Shown: positions 7,434 to 15,240 of the stretch, piece by piece | Position numbering within the stretch: position 1 is the stretch's first letter | Layout of the letters: every line of letters starts with the position of its first letter | Assembly: GCF_000942395.1 (NCBI RefSeq) | Contig: NZ_LN812103.1 | Span: 501,394 to 565,393 of the forward strand | Direction: 5' to 3' | DNA from: Risungbinella massiliensis | GTDB taxonomy: Bacteria > Bacillota > Bacilli > Thermoactinomycetales > Thermoactinomycetaceae | DNA length: 64,000 bases | The notes under the pieces: generated by a model | Seen by the model: only the letters and a program-made list of their open reading frames with translations | What the model was told of the DNA's origin: nothing | The model's database searches: none | Translations under genes and position numbers: made by a program

Positions 7434-8552
7434 ATGCGTGACCAACGTGTGGAAAGACTAGCAAAGTTGTTGGTAACTCACTCAGTTCGTGTTCAAAGTG
7501 GAGAAAATGTATTAATCGACGTGTTTGGGGATGATCGTGATCTAGCTCGTGCCTTGATCGAAGAGGTATATCGAGCAGGTGGTTATCCCTTTATTCAATT
7601 GAACGATCCAAAATTGACCCGTGCGATGCTGCTTGGTACGTCAGAGGAGCAGATGAATCGCGTCACACAGTTGGCATTAGAGCAGATGAAGGCGATGGAT
7701 TGTTATATCGCGATTCGCGGTACGAATAATATCAATGAGTACAGCGATGTCCCAGATGAAAAACAGCGACTCTTTATGAGTATCTTTAACCACCGTGTTC
7801 ATAGCGAAGAACGGGTCAAAAATACCAAATGGTGTGTAATGCGTTATCCAAATGGTAGTATGGCTCAGTCTGCTCAAATGAGCACCGAGCAGTTTGAAGA
7901 CTTCTTCTTTGATGTTTGCTTGATCGATTACCGAAAAATGGAAGAAGCAATGCAGCCACTAAAAGAGCGGATGGAACGTACCGATCGAGTTCAGATCGTC
8001 GGTAGAGGAACAGATCTATCCTTTTCTATCAAAGGAATTCCTGCTATCCCTTGTGCAGGTAGCTGCAATATCCCAGATGGAGAGGTATATACAGCGCCTG
8101 TCCGCGATTCGGTTAATGGAATTATTAGTTACAATACTCCAACCGTTTACCAAGGTTTCACGTTTGAGAACATTGTCCTTCAATTTCGTGATGGACAAAT
8201 TGTAGAAGCAACCGCTGGAAATCAAACAGATCGTCTAAACCAAATTTTGAATACAGATGAAGGTGCACGTTTTATCGGAGAGTTTGCTATTGGAGTCAAC
8301 CCATACATTAATACCCCGATGAAAGATATCTTGTTTGATGAGAAGATCAACGGAAGCTTCCATTTTACACCAGGTCAAGCTTATGAGGAAGCAGACAATG
8401 GCAATCGATCTGCTGTTCACTGGGATATGGTATGTATCCAACGGGCTGATTATGGTGGTGGCGAAATGTACTTTGACGGTGAGCTGATCCGCAAAGATGG
8501 TCGCTTCATTCCAGAGTATTTACATGCCTTAAATCCAGAGAATCTTGGTTAA
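7434..8552 (+). CDS. M29 family aminopeptidase (AmpS/PepS type)
   Basis: The 372-residue enzyme is a thermophilic-type leucyl aminopeptidase of MEROPS family M29, which removes N-terminal residues from peptides in the cytoplasm with two metal ions. The family signature ligands are visible: Glu in CNIPDGEVYTAP, Glu in GEFAIGVN, His in FHFTPGQAY, and His/Asp in SAVHWDMV. A short N-terminal domain (MRDQRVERLAKLLV) starts the protein as in AmpS. AAGGGGATC precedes the ATG. The gene is single and closed by a strong terminator. It and the next gene (M42 peptidase) make a peptide-degrading neighbourhood, though they are not one operon. Confidence 0.94.
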   Translation: MRDQRVERLAKLLVTHSVRVQSGENVLIDVFGDDRDLARALIEEVYRAGGYPFIQLNDPKLTRAMLLGTSEEQMNRVTQLALEQMKAMDCYIAIRGTNNINEYSDVPDEKQRLFMSIFNHRVHSEERVKNTKWCVMRYPNGSMAQSAQMSTEQFEDFFFDVCLIDYRKMEEAMQPLKERMERTDRVQIVGRGTDLSFSIKGIPAIPCAGSCNIPDGEVYTAPVRDSVNGIISYNTPTVYQGFTFENIVLQFRDGQIVEATAGNQTDRLNQILNTDEGARFIGEFAIGVNPYINTPMKDILFDEKINGSFHFTPGQAYEEADNGNRSAVHWDMVCIQRADYGGGEMYFDGELIRKDGRFIPEYLHALNPENLG

Positions 8553-8565
8553 GATGAGCGCACAG

Positions 8566-8623
8566 AGAACCTTAGAGATCAGCATGAGCCCCCACTGATG
8601 CTGTGAGACTAAGGTTCTTTTTG
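8566..8623 (+). terminator. Intrinsic terminator after the M29 aminopeptidase gene
   Basis: AGAACCTTAG pairs with CTAAGGTTCT and encloses a second stem (CAGCAT with ATGCTG). TTTTT follows. Confidence 0.85.
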
Positions 8624-8657
8624 CTACAATAAACCATAAAAAAGGAGACAAAAAACT

Positions 8658-9701
8658 ATGAATACTTTTCCCGCCCAGCGAGTCGTTGAAACCTTAAAAA
8701 GATTATTGGAGTTTCGTAGTCCAACTGGTTACACCGATCAAATTATTGATTATATAGAACAAGAGCTACGAGATTATCCTATTCTTACTTTAGAACGAAC
8801 AACTAAGGGCGGATTGATCGCAACATATCCAGGAACAGCTATTAGCAAGCGAGTGGTCACAGCACATGTAGATACACTAGGAGCAATGGTCAAGGAGATC
8901 AATGGAGATGGAAAGATCAGACTGGCCAAAGTAGGTGGGTATGGTTGGTTTTCGGTGGACGGGGTATATTGCACCATCCATACCTCTTGTGGCAAAGAGT
9001 ACACTGGTACGATTTTGGACCAACATACATCTGTTCATGTTTATCGTGATGCGGATCGCAAAAAAGAACAACCAAATATGTTTGTTCGCTTAGATGAAAA
9101 GGCACATACTAAAGGGGAAGTAGAAAAACTAGGAATTTCCGTAGGAGATTTTGTATCGTTCGCCCCACAGGTAGAGGTAACAGATAGCGGATTTATTAAG
9201 TCTCGCCATCTTGATGATAAAGCTAGTGTTGCGGTATTGCTTGAATTGGCAAAATCGTTGTGTGTTGCCAAAGTGATTCTTCCTCATCCGGTCCAATTTT
9301 ACTTTTCCAATTGGGAAGAGGTTGGACACGGGACCAGTTCCTGTATTTCAGAACATGTAAGGGAATTTCTTGCAGTTGATATGGGAGCGATCGGAGAGGG
9401 ACAGAGCACTGATGAATACAGTGTATCGATCTGTGCGATGGATGGATCAGGTCCTTATCATTATGGTTTCAGGCAAAAACTAGTTCAGTTAGCCAAAGAA
9501 CATCAGATTCCGTATCAACTTGATCTATATCCATATTATGCTTCTGATGCAAGTGCATCTGTTCGTGCAGGAAATGATATTATTCATGGGTTGATAGGTC
9601 CTGGTGTGGATGCTTCTCATGCATATGAGCGAACACACCGAGACGCCTTGGAAAGTACATATCGCTTAGTTTCTCAATATTTATTAACACCAACGTTATA
9701 A
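8658..9701 (+). CDS. M42 family metallopeptidase (glutamyl aminopeptidase/endoglucanase-like)
   Basis: At 347 residues this is a normal-length M42 peptidase, a cytoplasmic dinuclear metal aminopeptidase that forms large tetrahedral complexes in studied members. Metal ligands expected for the family are present in order: TAHVDTLG, RHLDDKAS, the catalytic pair NWEEVGHG, AVDMGAIG and ASHAYERTH. Bacillus relatives are YsdC, YtoP and FrvX-like proteins; I cannot choose among them. AAGGAGAC precedes the ATG. No clear terminator separates it from the thioesterase gene 118 bases downstream. Confidence 0.93.
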   Translation: MNTFPAQRVVETLKRLLEFRSPTGYTDQIIDYIEQELRDYPILTLERTTKGGLIATYPGTAISKRVVTAHVDTLGAMVKEINGDGKIRLAKVGGYGWFSVDGVYCTIHTSCGKEYTGTILDQHTSVHVYRDADRKKEQPNMFVRLDEKAHTKGEVEKLGISVGDFVSFAPQVEVTDSGFIKSRHLDDKASVAVLLELAKSLCVAKVILPHPVQFYFSNWEEVGHGTSSCISEHVREFLAVDMGAIGEGQSTDEYSVSICAMDGSGPYHYGFRQKLVQLAKEHQIPYQLDLYPYYASDASASVRAGNDIIHGLIGPGVDASHAYERTHRDALESTYRLVSQYLLTPTL

Positions 9702-9819
9702 CCCATTTCAAAACGGAAAATGGAGACACTTAAAGATCTGAGGAGCAACTTTGCTAAAACCAATGGAGCGAGTCTCAATCATGGTTCTCGGAGAGTATTG
9801 TTTCAAAAGGAGCGAGTAG

Positions 9820-10305
9820 TTGGTGAAGTGGAAAGAACAACTAGAAGAAATCTGCGAAAATGGTAGCGAGGAAGAAAAGGAACTGCTTCAACTCACCGTA
9901 CAAGCAATTAAACAGAAACGATCGATGAATAGCGCTTATTTATCTGGGTTTATGGGTCTTTCTGGCACTTATACCAAAGATGGTTCATATGAATTTCGGA
10001 TTCCGATAACACCCTTTATGTTAAATCGTGCAGGCATTGTTCATGGTGGAATAACGGCATCGATCGCTGATTCCACGATTGGATCGCTAATTAATCAGAG
10101 TTTACCAGATGGTGGGCGAGCTGTTACGACAGACCTTCAGATGAAATATTTACGTCCTGGAGTGGGGAAAGAGCTAGTTTCTCGTGCCAAGATTTTGAGC
10201 AAAGGCCAGACTTTGATTCATGCGGAGTGTGTAATCTTAGATGATCGTGGGAAAAAGGTGGCTTTTGCGACAGCTACATTTTATGTACTACCAGCAAAAA
10301 GGTGA
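9820..10305 (+). CDS. PaaI/YdiI-type hotdog thioesterase
   Basis: The protein has 161 residues with a single hotdog fold. The PaaI-type motif HGGITASIADSTIGS, and a later strand MKYLRPGVGKEL, mark it as an acyl-CoA or aryl-CoA thioesterase. The first 40 residues form a charged helix (EQLEEICENGSEEEKELL) not seen in the shortest PaaI proteins. AAGGAG is followed after seven bases by TTG and three bases later by GTG; I use the TTG but the GTG is equally possible. The substrate is unknown. Confidence 0.85.
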   Translation: MVKWKEQLEEICENGSEEEKELLQLTVQAIKQKRSMNSAYLSGFMGLSGTYTKDGSYEFRIPITPFMLNRAGIVHGGITASIADSTIGSLINQSLPDGGRAVTTDLQMKYLRPGVGKELVSRAKILSKGQTLIHAECVILDDRGKKVAFATATFYVLPAKR

Positions 10306-10308
10306 AAA

Positions 10309-10347
10309 AAGAGCATCCCCAACAAAAAAAGTTTAGGGATGCTTTTA
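10309..10347. terminator. Bidirectional intrinsic terminator
   Basis: AAGAGCATCCC and GGGATGCTTTT form the stem, with A and T tracts on both sides. It serves the thioesterase gene (plus) and the 121-residue gene (minus) that converge here. Confidence 0.85.
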
Positions 10348-10348
10348 C

Positions 10349-10714
10349 TTAGCAAACTTCTAGTTTTTCTAGAAATCGAATTGGATCCGATTTATTAGAA
10401 CCGTCTGCTAGATAGAGATGAGCAGGTCCATCTTCTCTTAGTGGCTTTCCATCTTGTGCAAAGCAGAGAAATGCTTGTTTTGCTTGTTCTAAAGTAATGG
10501 TGATCGGTTCACCTTGTGATCGGTGGCAGATAACGGAGTGTGCGTCTTGATTTGGTTCCGATCGTTCCAAGATAGGACCTAATTCCATCGCTAAACCGGT
10601 AGTTTCTGGAAGGCGATCTGATAATGGGAAGTGGTTTTTGTCTACGATAAAAATAGATGGATCTACGTTTATTACATACTGTACATTGCCTATTATGAGA
10701 ATAATATCGGACAT
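10349..10714 (-). CDS. 121-residue conserved-looking protein of unknown function
   Basis: I set the start at 10714 because AAAAGGAG precedes that ATG correctly; an upstream start adds 17 residues with no binding site. The protein is soluble, begins MSDIILIIGNVQYVINVDPS and ends with DGPAHLYLADGSNKSDPI and a final cysteine. The middle contains two further cysteines (ICHRS, FLCFAQ). The pattern DGP.HLY..DGSN looks like a conserved family motif, but I cannot name the family. It is divergent from ylaN and may share a promoter region with it. Confidence 0.7.
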   Translation of the reverse strand: MSDIILIIGNVQYVINVDPSIFIVDKNHFPLSDRLPETTGLAMELGPILERSEPNQDAHSVICHRSQGEPITITLEQAKQAFLCFAQDGKPLREDGPAHLYLADGSNKSDPIRFLEKLEVC

Positions 10715-10858
10715 GTTGTAATCTCCTTTTCGTCTGCTTTCCTTTTGCAAAGGTTTATCACTCATGATAAACTATTTTTAGCATAAAAGGATCTTATAGG
10801 CTACTTGTTGGCTGATTTGCTAATTCAACCGTGATCTACGGTCGATGGGGGGTTACCT

Positions 10859-11140
10859 ATGACCACGCCAATCCAGACCGATTTGCAAACAAAAGCTCTT
10901 GAACAACTCCAAATAGACGCACAAAAAATTGAACAGTTGATTGCTTTACAACTAGGCAACCTAACACTTCCGAAATGTCCTTTATATGAGGAGGTTTTGG
11001 ATACACAAATGTTCGGCTTGTCTCGAGAAATTGATTTTGCTGTACGTCTCGGTCTCATCGATCAAGAGTCAGGAAAAAAAATTCTCCATGAATTGGAGCG
11101 CAAATTGGCTGAACTGTATTCGACCATTCTATCGAATTAG
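10859..11140 (+). CDS. ylaN: YlaN family protein (UPF0358/DUF1507)
   Basis: This 93-residue protein carries the near-invariant YlaN core [20 protein letters not shown] followed by AVRLGLI. It is small, helical and cytoplasmic. Published work on Bacillus subtilis and Staphylococcus aureus connects YlaN with iron homeostasis and the Fur repressor; the same role here is inferred by homology. GGGGGTTACCT before the ATG gives a fair ribosome binding site. It is a single gene ended by a bidirectional terminator. Confidence 0.95.
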   Translation: MTTPIQTDLQTKALEQLQIDAQKIEQLIALQLGNLTLPKCPLYEEVLDTQMFGLSREIDFAVRLGLIDQESGKKILHELERKLAELYSTILSN

Positions 11141-11178
11141 AAAAACCCTGCTACTCCTAAGAGAGTTGCAGGGTTTTA
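11141..11178. terminator. Bidirectional intrinsic terminator
   Basis: AAAACCCTGC and GCAGGGTTTT form the stem; ylaN ends into it from the left and the minus-strand coiled-coil gene ends into it from the right. Confidence 0.85.
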
Positions 11179-11180
11179 CT

Positions 11181-11429
11181 TTATCTTTCTTTGTTTTCTC
11201 TCCACGCTTGTAATTTCCGTTGTGTCAGAATAAATTCTCTCGTTAGTAGACGAATCTTCTCATCGATCAGTAATTGTTCTTTTCGATATTGGCGAGCTTC
11301 CGAAATTGCTCCTCTTCGTGTGGCGCGTTGGAAGTCATCTTGCTTTTCAAAAGATAATCGCTCAAATCGATCAAGCTCTATTCGAAGGTTTTCGAGTGTT
11401 CGTTCATATAACCAGACGGACATGTCCAT
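11181..11429 (-). CDS. 82-residue charged coiled-coil protein
   Basis: The protein is almost all predicted helix with heptad-like leucines and very high charge (LENLRIELDRFERLSFEKQD). No cysteine, signal or membrane segment is present. AGAGGGAG lies five bases before the ATG, and the stop lies right at the shared terminator, both signs of a real gene. I do not recognise the family; coiled-coil prediction would also fit a small structural or regulatory partner. Confidence 0.65.
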   Translation of the reverse strand: MDMSVWLYERTLENLRIELDRFERLSFEKQDDFQRATRRGAISEARQYRKEQLLIDEKIRLLTREFILTQRKLQAWRENKER

Positions 11430-11721
11430 TTACTCCCTCTGATAAGATAATTACCATTTCTTGGTTGATGAATATAATTCCTACCAAAAAAACTTTTTTT
11501 CTCCACAAAAGATACTGTCGCTTTTTGCGTTCGTTGTTAGTTGGGAAAGAAAGAGCCTCTCATCAATAGGGCTTCGACAGGCTTCGTAGTAGTATGACTT
11601 GAAATGGGGGCGAAAAAAACCAGTTCTGACAAGGGTAGACAGAGTTCGAAAAAAGGAAAAAGAAGGGAATAAGAGAATACACCATAAGGCAAGATGATAA
11701 GAGAGGAAAGGAGGAAGACAA
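11430..11721. other. Intergenic region upstream of the NYN gene
   Basis: About 290 bases separate the divergent coiled-coil and NYN genes. The stretch is purine-rich near the NYN start. I see no strong hairpin, no T-box and no repeat; it presumably holds both promoters. Confidence 0.4.
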
Positions 11722-12537
11722 GTGGAACAGCAAAAAGATACCGCAGTCTTTGTTGATTTAGAAAATGTTTATTATGGGTTAAAGAAATACCATATGGATC
11801 CGGATCATCCGGATGAACAACATAACCTATTTCTTCGTTTGCAAGAACATTATGGGAAGGATTCTATTCGTATGATTGAGGCTTATGCTGATTTTGAACA
11901 ATTGGATCTCTCCATGATGAGTCTTCAGAAAAAGCGTGTTCACGTGAATCAAGTATATGGTAATGGACGAGATGGGAAAGAAAGAAAAAATGCTTCTGAT
12001 ATACAACTATGTCTTGATGCCATGGAGGTACTTTATCAAATTCCGGAGATCGAGCGTTTTGTGGTCGTTAGTGCAGACCAAGATATGATCCCTCTATTAG
12101 ATCGATTATGGTCAAAAGGAAAACGGGTGGAACTCTTTTGTTTATGGGATGAAAGTTTATCTAGGACAGCGCAACTTCAAGAGTTCTGTGATGAATCCTA
12201 TAACTTGTTAGAATTTCTTCATATGGAAGAGATGGATGATTTTTCACAACTAGATCGACTTATCCACAATTCAGTAATTCAAGTTTATGAATGGTATCGT
12301 GACCCCAATAACATTGGCAAAAGTTATGGTAGTACATGGATCAAAAATGATTTTGCTCGTAAGTTTCAGTTAAGTGAAATGGAAGCAGGGCACCTTTTTA
12401 CTAGGTTAGTAAAAGGAAAATATTTATTACCTTATGAGATTACCGTTTCAGACAAGGTTTATTATGGGTATAAGGTAAACCTAGAGCAGCCACAAGCTCA
12501 AATGATGATCAAAATTGCCGGATATAAGGTGAGCTAG
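11722..12537 (+). CDS. NYN (PIN-like) domain protein with C-terminal winged-helix-like region
   Basis: Residues 1 to about 155 form a NYN domain, a PIN-fold ribonuclease domain: FVDLENVY gives the first acidic residue, NASDIQLCLDAMEVLY the central Asp, and VVSADQDMIPLLDRL the third acidic cluster. The remaining 110 residues look like a winged helix (GKSYGSTWIKNDFARKF, FTRLVKGKYLLPYEI), a combination seen in DUF88/LabA-like proteins. All NYN acidic positions are kept, so it should be an active metal-dependent RNase, but its RNA target is unknown. It starts with GTG after AAAGGAGGAAG. It stands alone, with a 290-base promoter-side gap. Confidence 0.85.
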   Translation: MEQQKDTAVFVDLENVYYGLKKYHMDPDHPDEQHNLFLRLQEHYGKDSIRMIEAYADFEQLDLSMMSLQKKRVHVNQVYGNGRDGKERKNASDIQLCLDAMEVLYQIPEIERFVVVSADQDMIPLLDRLWSKGKRVELFCLWDESLSRTAQLQEFCDESYNLLEFLHMEEMDDFSQLDRLIHNSVIQVYEWYRDPNNIGKSYGSTWIKNDFARKFQLSEMEAGHLFTRLVKGKYLLPYEITVSDKVYYGYKVNLEQPQAQMMIKIAGYKVS

Positions 12538-12588
12538 GAAACAGTTGTTTGAAAAGAACATTCTCCTTCGTTAAAATGAAAGAGAAGT

Positions 12589-12616
12589 CAGATTGACAAT
12601 TCATTGTCAGAATCTG
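12589..12616. promoter_or_regulatory. Inverted repeat upstream of the Asp23 gene
   Basis: CAGATTGACAAT and ATTGTCAGAATCTG form two nested dyads: the inner GACAAT-TC-ATTGTC is perfect, and the outer CAGATT/AATCTG is offset by two bases. It lies 35 to 62 bases before the chosen ATG. It could be an operator or a short mRNA hairpin; there is no T-run. Confidence 0.5.
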
Positions 12617-12650
12617 AAAAATGTTTGGCGAAAAGGGAGAGATCTGCTAC

Positions 12651-13031
12651 ATGGCAGAAAATTTAGGGGTAGTACGTATAGCGGATGATGTTGTGGCTCT
12701 AATTGCCGGTTTAACTGCTAGCAAAGCCAAAGGGATTGCGAGTATGTCTGGTGGTATTACAGAAGGCTGGGCCAAAAGAGTAAGTGGAAAGAACTTAACC
12801 AAAGGAGTAACGGTGGAAGTAGGTTCGGTAGAGACTGCCATCGATCTAAAGGTGATTGTGGAATATGGTATTCCGATTGATGAGGTGTGTCGGAATCTCC
12901 AATACGAGGTTAAAGAAGCTATTGAGCTCATGACAGGACTGCATGTAGTAGAAGTAAATATCAAGGTGGAAGGTGTCGAGTTTAAACAAGAGGAAACGGA
13001 CACTTCTGCTAACACACCACGTCTTCGCTAG
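12651..13031 (+). CDS. Asp23/Gls24 family envelope stress-response protein
   Basis: The 126-residue protein belongs to Asp23/Gls24 (DUF322, Bacillus YloU/YqhY). Family-typical features are VRIADDVVALIAGLTASKA, GGITEGWAKR, VEVGSVETAIDLKVIVEYG and the C-terminal TGLHVVEVNIKVEGV. These proteins are linked to cell-envelope or lipid homeostasis in Firmicutes. I use the ATG at 12651 because the residues before it are not conserved and GGGAG lies upstream; an in-frame ATG at 12621 has no binding site. The gene is single, and yloV/fakA is not adjacent. A strong terminator follows. Confidence 0.9.
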   Translation: MAENLGVVRIADDVVALIAGLTASKAKGIASMSGGITEGWAKRVSGKNLTKGVTVEVGSVETAIDLKVIVEYGIPIDEVCRNLQYEVKEAIELMTGLHVVEVNIKVEGVEFKQEETDTSANTPRLR

Positions 13032-13037
13032 AAAGAG

Positions 13038-13079
13038 AATCCGCGACTTAGGGTAAACTTAAGTTGCGGATTTTTTTTG
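13038..13079 (+). terminator. Intrinsic terminator after the Asp23 gene
   Basis: AATCCGC..GACTTA pairs with TAAGTT..GCGGATT and is followed by eight T. Confidence 0.9.
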
Positions 13080-13151
13080 TTTTGGGGATTTTGTGTGAAT
13101 GATAATCTAAATATTGACTACTAAGTGGTACTTTGCTTAATAAAAAGTTGA

Positions 13152-13646
13152 CTATCTGAACTCTTTCCTAGAGACATCTTCAAGAAATTTAACAATGGTT
13201 AATAGTTCCTTTTGATTGTATTGTGATAAGACAGCTTCCCAACGTTTTTCTATTTCTGCATGTAAAGAAGCGTGAATGGAAAAAATCTGTTGTCCTAACG
13301 GTGTAAGACGAAAGAAGATTTCTTTTTTATTATCTGGAAGCATCTCTTTATCAATTAATTTCATGGTAAGTAGTTTTTTGGTTATTTTAGAAACTGCACC
13401 TTTGGTAATCTCCAAGCATCGGGAAATAGCAATTCCATTAATCGGCTCTGAATTTCCGATCACATCTAATACATGAAACATAGTAATAGTCATTTCTTTG
13501 CATATTTGAGAAATGGCTGTTCCTTGAGTTTGTTGGATCATTTCTAGTTGTTGTTCTTCGGAATGTTCTATTTGATGATATGTTTTTATTAGCAAATCGA
13601 TAATTTGTGAACTGGATAATATATTTTCATTATTCATATTTTTCAT
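13152..13646 (-). CDS. MarR family transcriptional regulator
   Basis: The 164-residue protein has a MarR winged helix: INGIAISRCLEITKGAVSKI (helix-turn-helix), LLTMKLIDKEMLPDNKKEIF (beta wing) and RLTPLGQQIFSIH. Two cysteines occur (Cys49 region ICKEMT and RCLEIT), but not in an OhrR-like position I can be sure of. It is divergent from an 89-residue gene whose promoter contains a perfect 19-bp inverted repeat, a very likely binding site. No effector or efflux pump gene is adjacent. Confidence 0.9.
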   Translation of the reverse strand: MKNMNNENILSSSQIIDLLIKTYHQIEHSEEQQLEMIQQTQGTAISQICKEMTITMFHVLDVIGNSEPINGIAISRCLEITKGAVSKITKKLLTMKLIDKEMLPDNKKEIFFRLTPLGQQIFSIHASLHAEIEKRWEAVLSQYNQKELLTIVKFLEDVSRKEFR

Positions 13647-13729
13647 ACCTAAACCTACTTTATATATTTTTTATACATACACTATCAAAAGAAAAGAGGG
13701 AGAGTAGCATGGTATCCGAGGAAACTATT

Positions 13730-13789
13730 TTGACAAAATGCTCCCTTTTCACTTAATATAGTTTACATGGAAACTATATTAAGTGAAAA
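13730..13789 (+). promoter_or_regulatory. Promoter with perfect 19-bp inverted-repeat operator (likely MarR site)
   Basis: TTGACA (13730-13735) and TAATAT (13754-13759) form a sigma-A-like promoter with 18-base spacing. Overlapping the -10 is a perfect inverted repeat: 13746-13764 (TTTTCACTTAATATAGTTT) with 13771-13789, around ACATGG. The core TAGTTTACATGGAAACTA resembles MarR-type operators. A bound repressor would cover the -10 and start site. If transcribed in full it would also form a stable hairpin just before the ribosome binding site. Confidence 0.75.
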
Positions 13790-13799
13790 GGGGATAAAG

Positions 13800-14069
13800 A
13801 TGAAACCACAAGATCTTTTTCCAGATGGCTTAGAAGGTCTAGTAATGAATGGTCAATATGTACGGAAAGGTAGTGTAGGCTCTTTTATACATAATGTGAT
13901 GGTTATGGAAAAAACGAATCCTGACTCGTCAGAATACAAAGAAGCATTAACCGATATTGCAGAAATTCTTCCGAATCTAAAACACCTCAATGTTTTTGAA
14001 GTGTTCACTGTTAAATCAGAGTCTTTAAAAAAGATACTTTTAGAGATCAACCCTGACTTACCCCTATAA
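13800..14069 (+). CDS. 89-residue protein of unknown function, putative MarR target
   Basis: I place the start at 13800 (MKPQDLFPDGLEGLVMNGQY) because AAAGGGGAT precedes it well; an upstream in-frame ATG lies inside the operator palindrome. The protein is soluble and mixed-charge, with VRKGSVGSFIHNVMVMEK and a C-terminal region ending NPDLPL. I do not recognise the family. Its promoter overlaps a perfect palindrome next to a divergent MarR gene, so repression by that protein is the simplest reading. No terminator is evident downstream. Confidence 0.7.
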   Translation: MKPQDLFPDGLEGLVMNGQYVRKGSVGSFIHNVMVMEKTNPDSSEYKEALTDIAEILPNLKHLNVFEVFTVKSESLKKILLEINPDLPL

Positions 14070-14289
14070 TTTCAGAGAACCTCCTAAAATAGATGGCACT
14101 GAAAAATGTTTAAAATAACTGTAAATTTAGCTGCCGAGAAATCAGTAGCTTTTTTTGCCTAATTACTTTACAAATTCTCAGGTCTGTTTATTTACTAAAT
14201 ATCAGGAGAGTCGAATTTTTAACCTGAAATGCGTTTATACCTCTACTCAGCGGAGCCTGCTCGTGGAAGGAAAACGAGGTCTAACTGTT

Positions 14290-14660
14290 TGAGTTGATCA
14301 GTTAGAAAAAAGATTCGTGCCAAAAATCTAGCGATTAATACCTATACTCAACTGGGTAAAATTCATCTTCAACAAGGAGAATATGATCTAGCAGAGGGAA
14401 CACTTCAGCAAACATTCCACTTGGTAGATAGCAGCAAGATGATTACCGAAATTGCAAAGCTCTTATGGCTCTTGGTGAATGTTATTACCTACAAAAACGG
14501 ATCAAGAAGGCTCTGTGTACATTGGAACAGGCTTATGAGTAGCGCAAAAATTATTCTTTGACGAGCTTACAGAAGATATTCTACTCTTATTGACAGAAAT
14601 ATCATTCTGTTCAATTATCGGGATATAGAAAATGCACAAATCTTTTACTTTAAGTGTTAA
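14290..14660 (+). pseudogene. Decayed TPR-protein gene (probably from an XRE-TPR or Rap-like regulator)
   Basis: The frame 14301-14561 has no start but encodes a clear TPR helix pair, TYTQLGKIHLQQGEYDLAEG. The next TPR is in another frame (ALMALGECYYLQKRIKKAL, from about 14459) and a third frame continues with EDILLLLTEISF. So at least two frameshifts and several stops break one former TPR array. The upstream part to about 14200 is not readable in any frame. Such TPR repeats occur in peptide-sensing regulators of Bacillales. This is a remnant, not a functional gene. Confidence 0.7.
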
Positions 14661-14689
14661 AGAACAGTTCATAACAGAGATTTATCCTA

Positions 14690-14734
14690 TACGAAAAGAC
14701 CTCTCCGAATAAAACGAAACGGAGAGGTCTTTTC
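14690..14734 (-). terminator. Intrinsic terminator of yugN
   Basis: GAAAAGACCTCTCCG and CGGAGAGGTCTTTTC form a perfect 15-bp stem over a 12-base loop just after the yugN stop codon; the minus-strand side ends in TCTTTTC. Confidence 0.85.
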
Positions 14735-14735
14735 T

Positions 14736-15092
14736 TTAAGCTTCTACTGAAACACCCAGTGCTTCTACTACTTCAGCAATCTTTTTGGATACTTCGTCCT
14801 GTAGTTCTGCTGGGATCTCCACATTATTATCTAAGCCATGTGGATGGAAATGACGGGTAAAGATAGGGGATTTCATCTCGAGAACTGCTTTTGGATTCTC
14901 AAGTTGTTTGCCACTTACGACGTAACCTGGTACACGCAGATAATATTCTGCATCGCTAGTCGTATATTTGAGATCATAGTATGCCATCGTGTAATCCCAA
15001 GTCCAGCGGTCAAAACCTAAATTTAGCAATGCTTTTTCCAATTCATGAAACTCTTTACGGATTCCTTCGATTTGAGTATCTGTTATAATCAT
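14736..15092 (-). CDS. yugN: YugN-like family protein
   Basis: The 118-residue protein matches the YugN-like family known in Bacillales: LNLGFDRWTWDYTMAYYDLK, YYLRVPGYVV, and the end FHPHGLDNNVEIPAELQD. Its function is unknown. I use the ATG at 15092, which follows AAAAGGAGG by 11 bases; the longer frame begins within that site. It is cytoplasmic, with no cysteines and no membrane segment. The gene is single and ends in a strong terminator. Confidence 0.85.
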   Translation of the reverse strand: MIITDTQIEGIRKEFHELEKALLNLGFDRWTWDYTMAYYDLKYTTSDAEYYLRVPGYVVSGKQLENPKAVLEMKSPIFTRHFHPHGLDNNVEIPAELQDEVSKKIAEVVEALGVSVEA

Positions 15093-15240
15093 CCGAAAAA
15101 GTGCCTCCTTTTCAAAAAGGGCAAATTGCATTCCTATTAATATTAGTATGATCTTCTTTTGGGTGCAACCTTGGCCAGTGTATAAAGAAAATCTGTTTAG
15201 GAGATTCTTACGATGAAATGAAAAGGAGGGAACTTTTTAA

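Noticed and set aside
12589-12616. Terminator before the Asp23 gene
   Set aside because: The dyad is good but has no T-run and lies in the leader of the gene; an operator or small mRNA hairpin is more likely.
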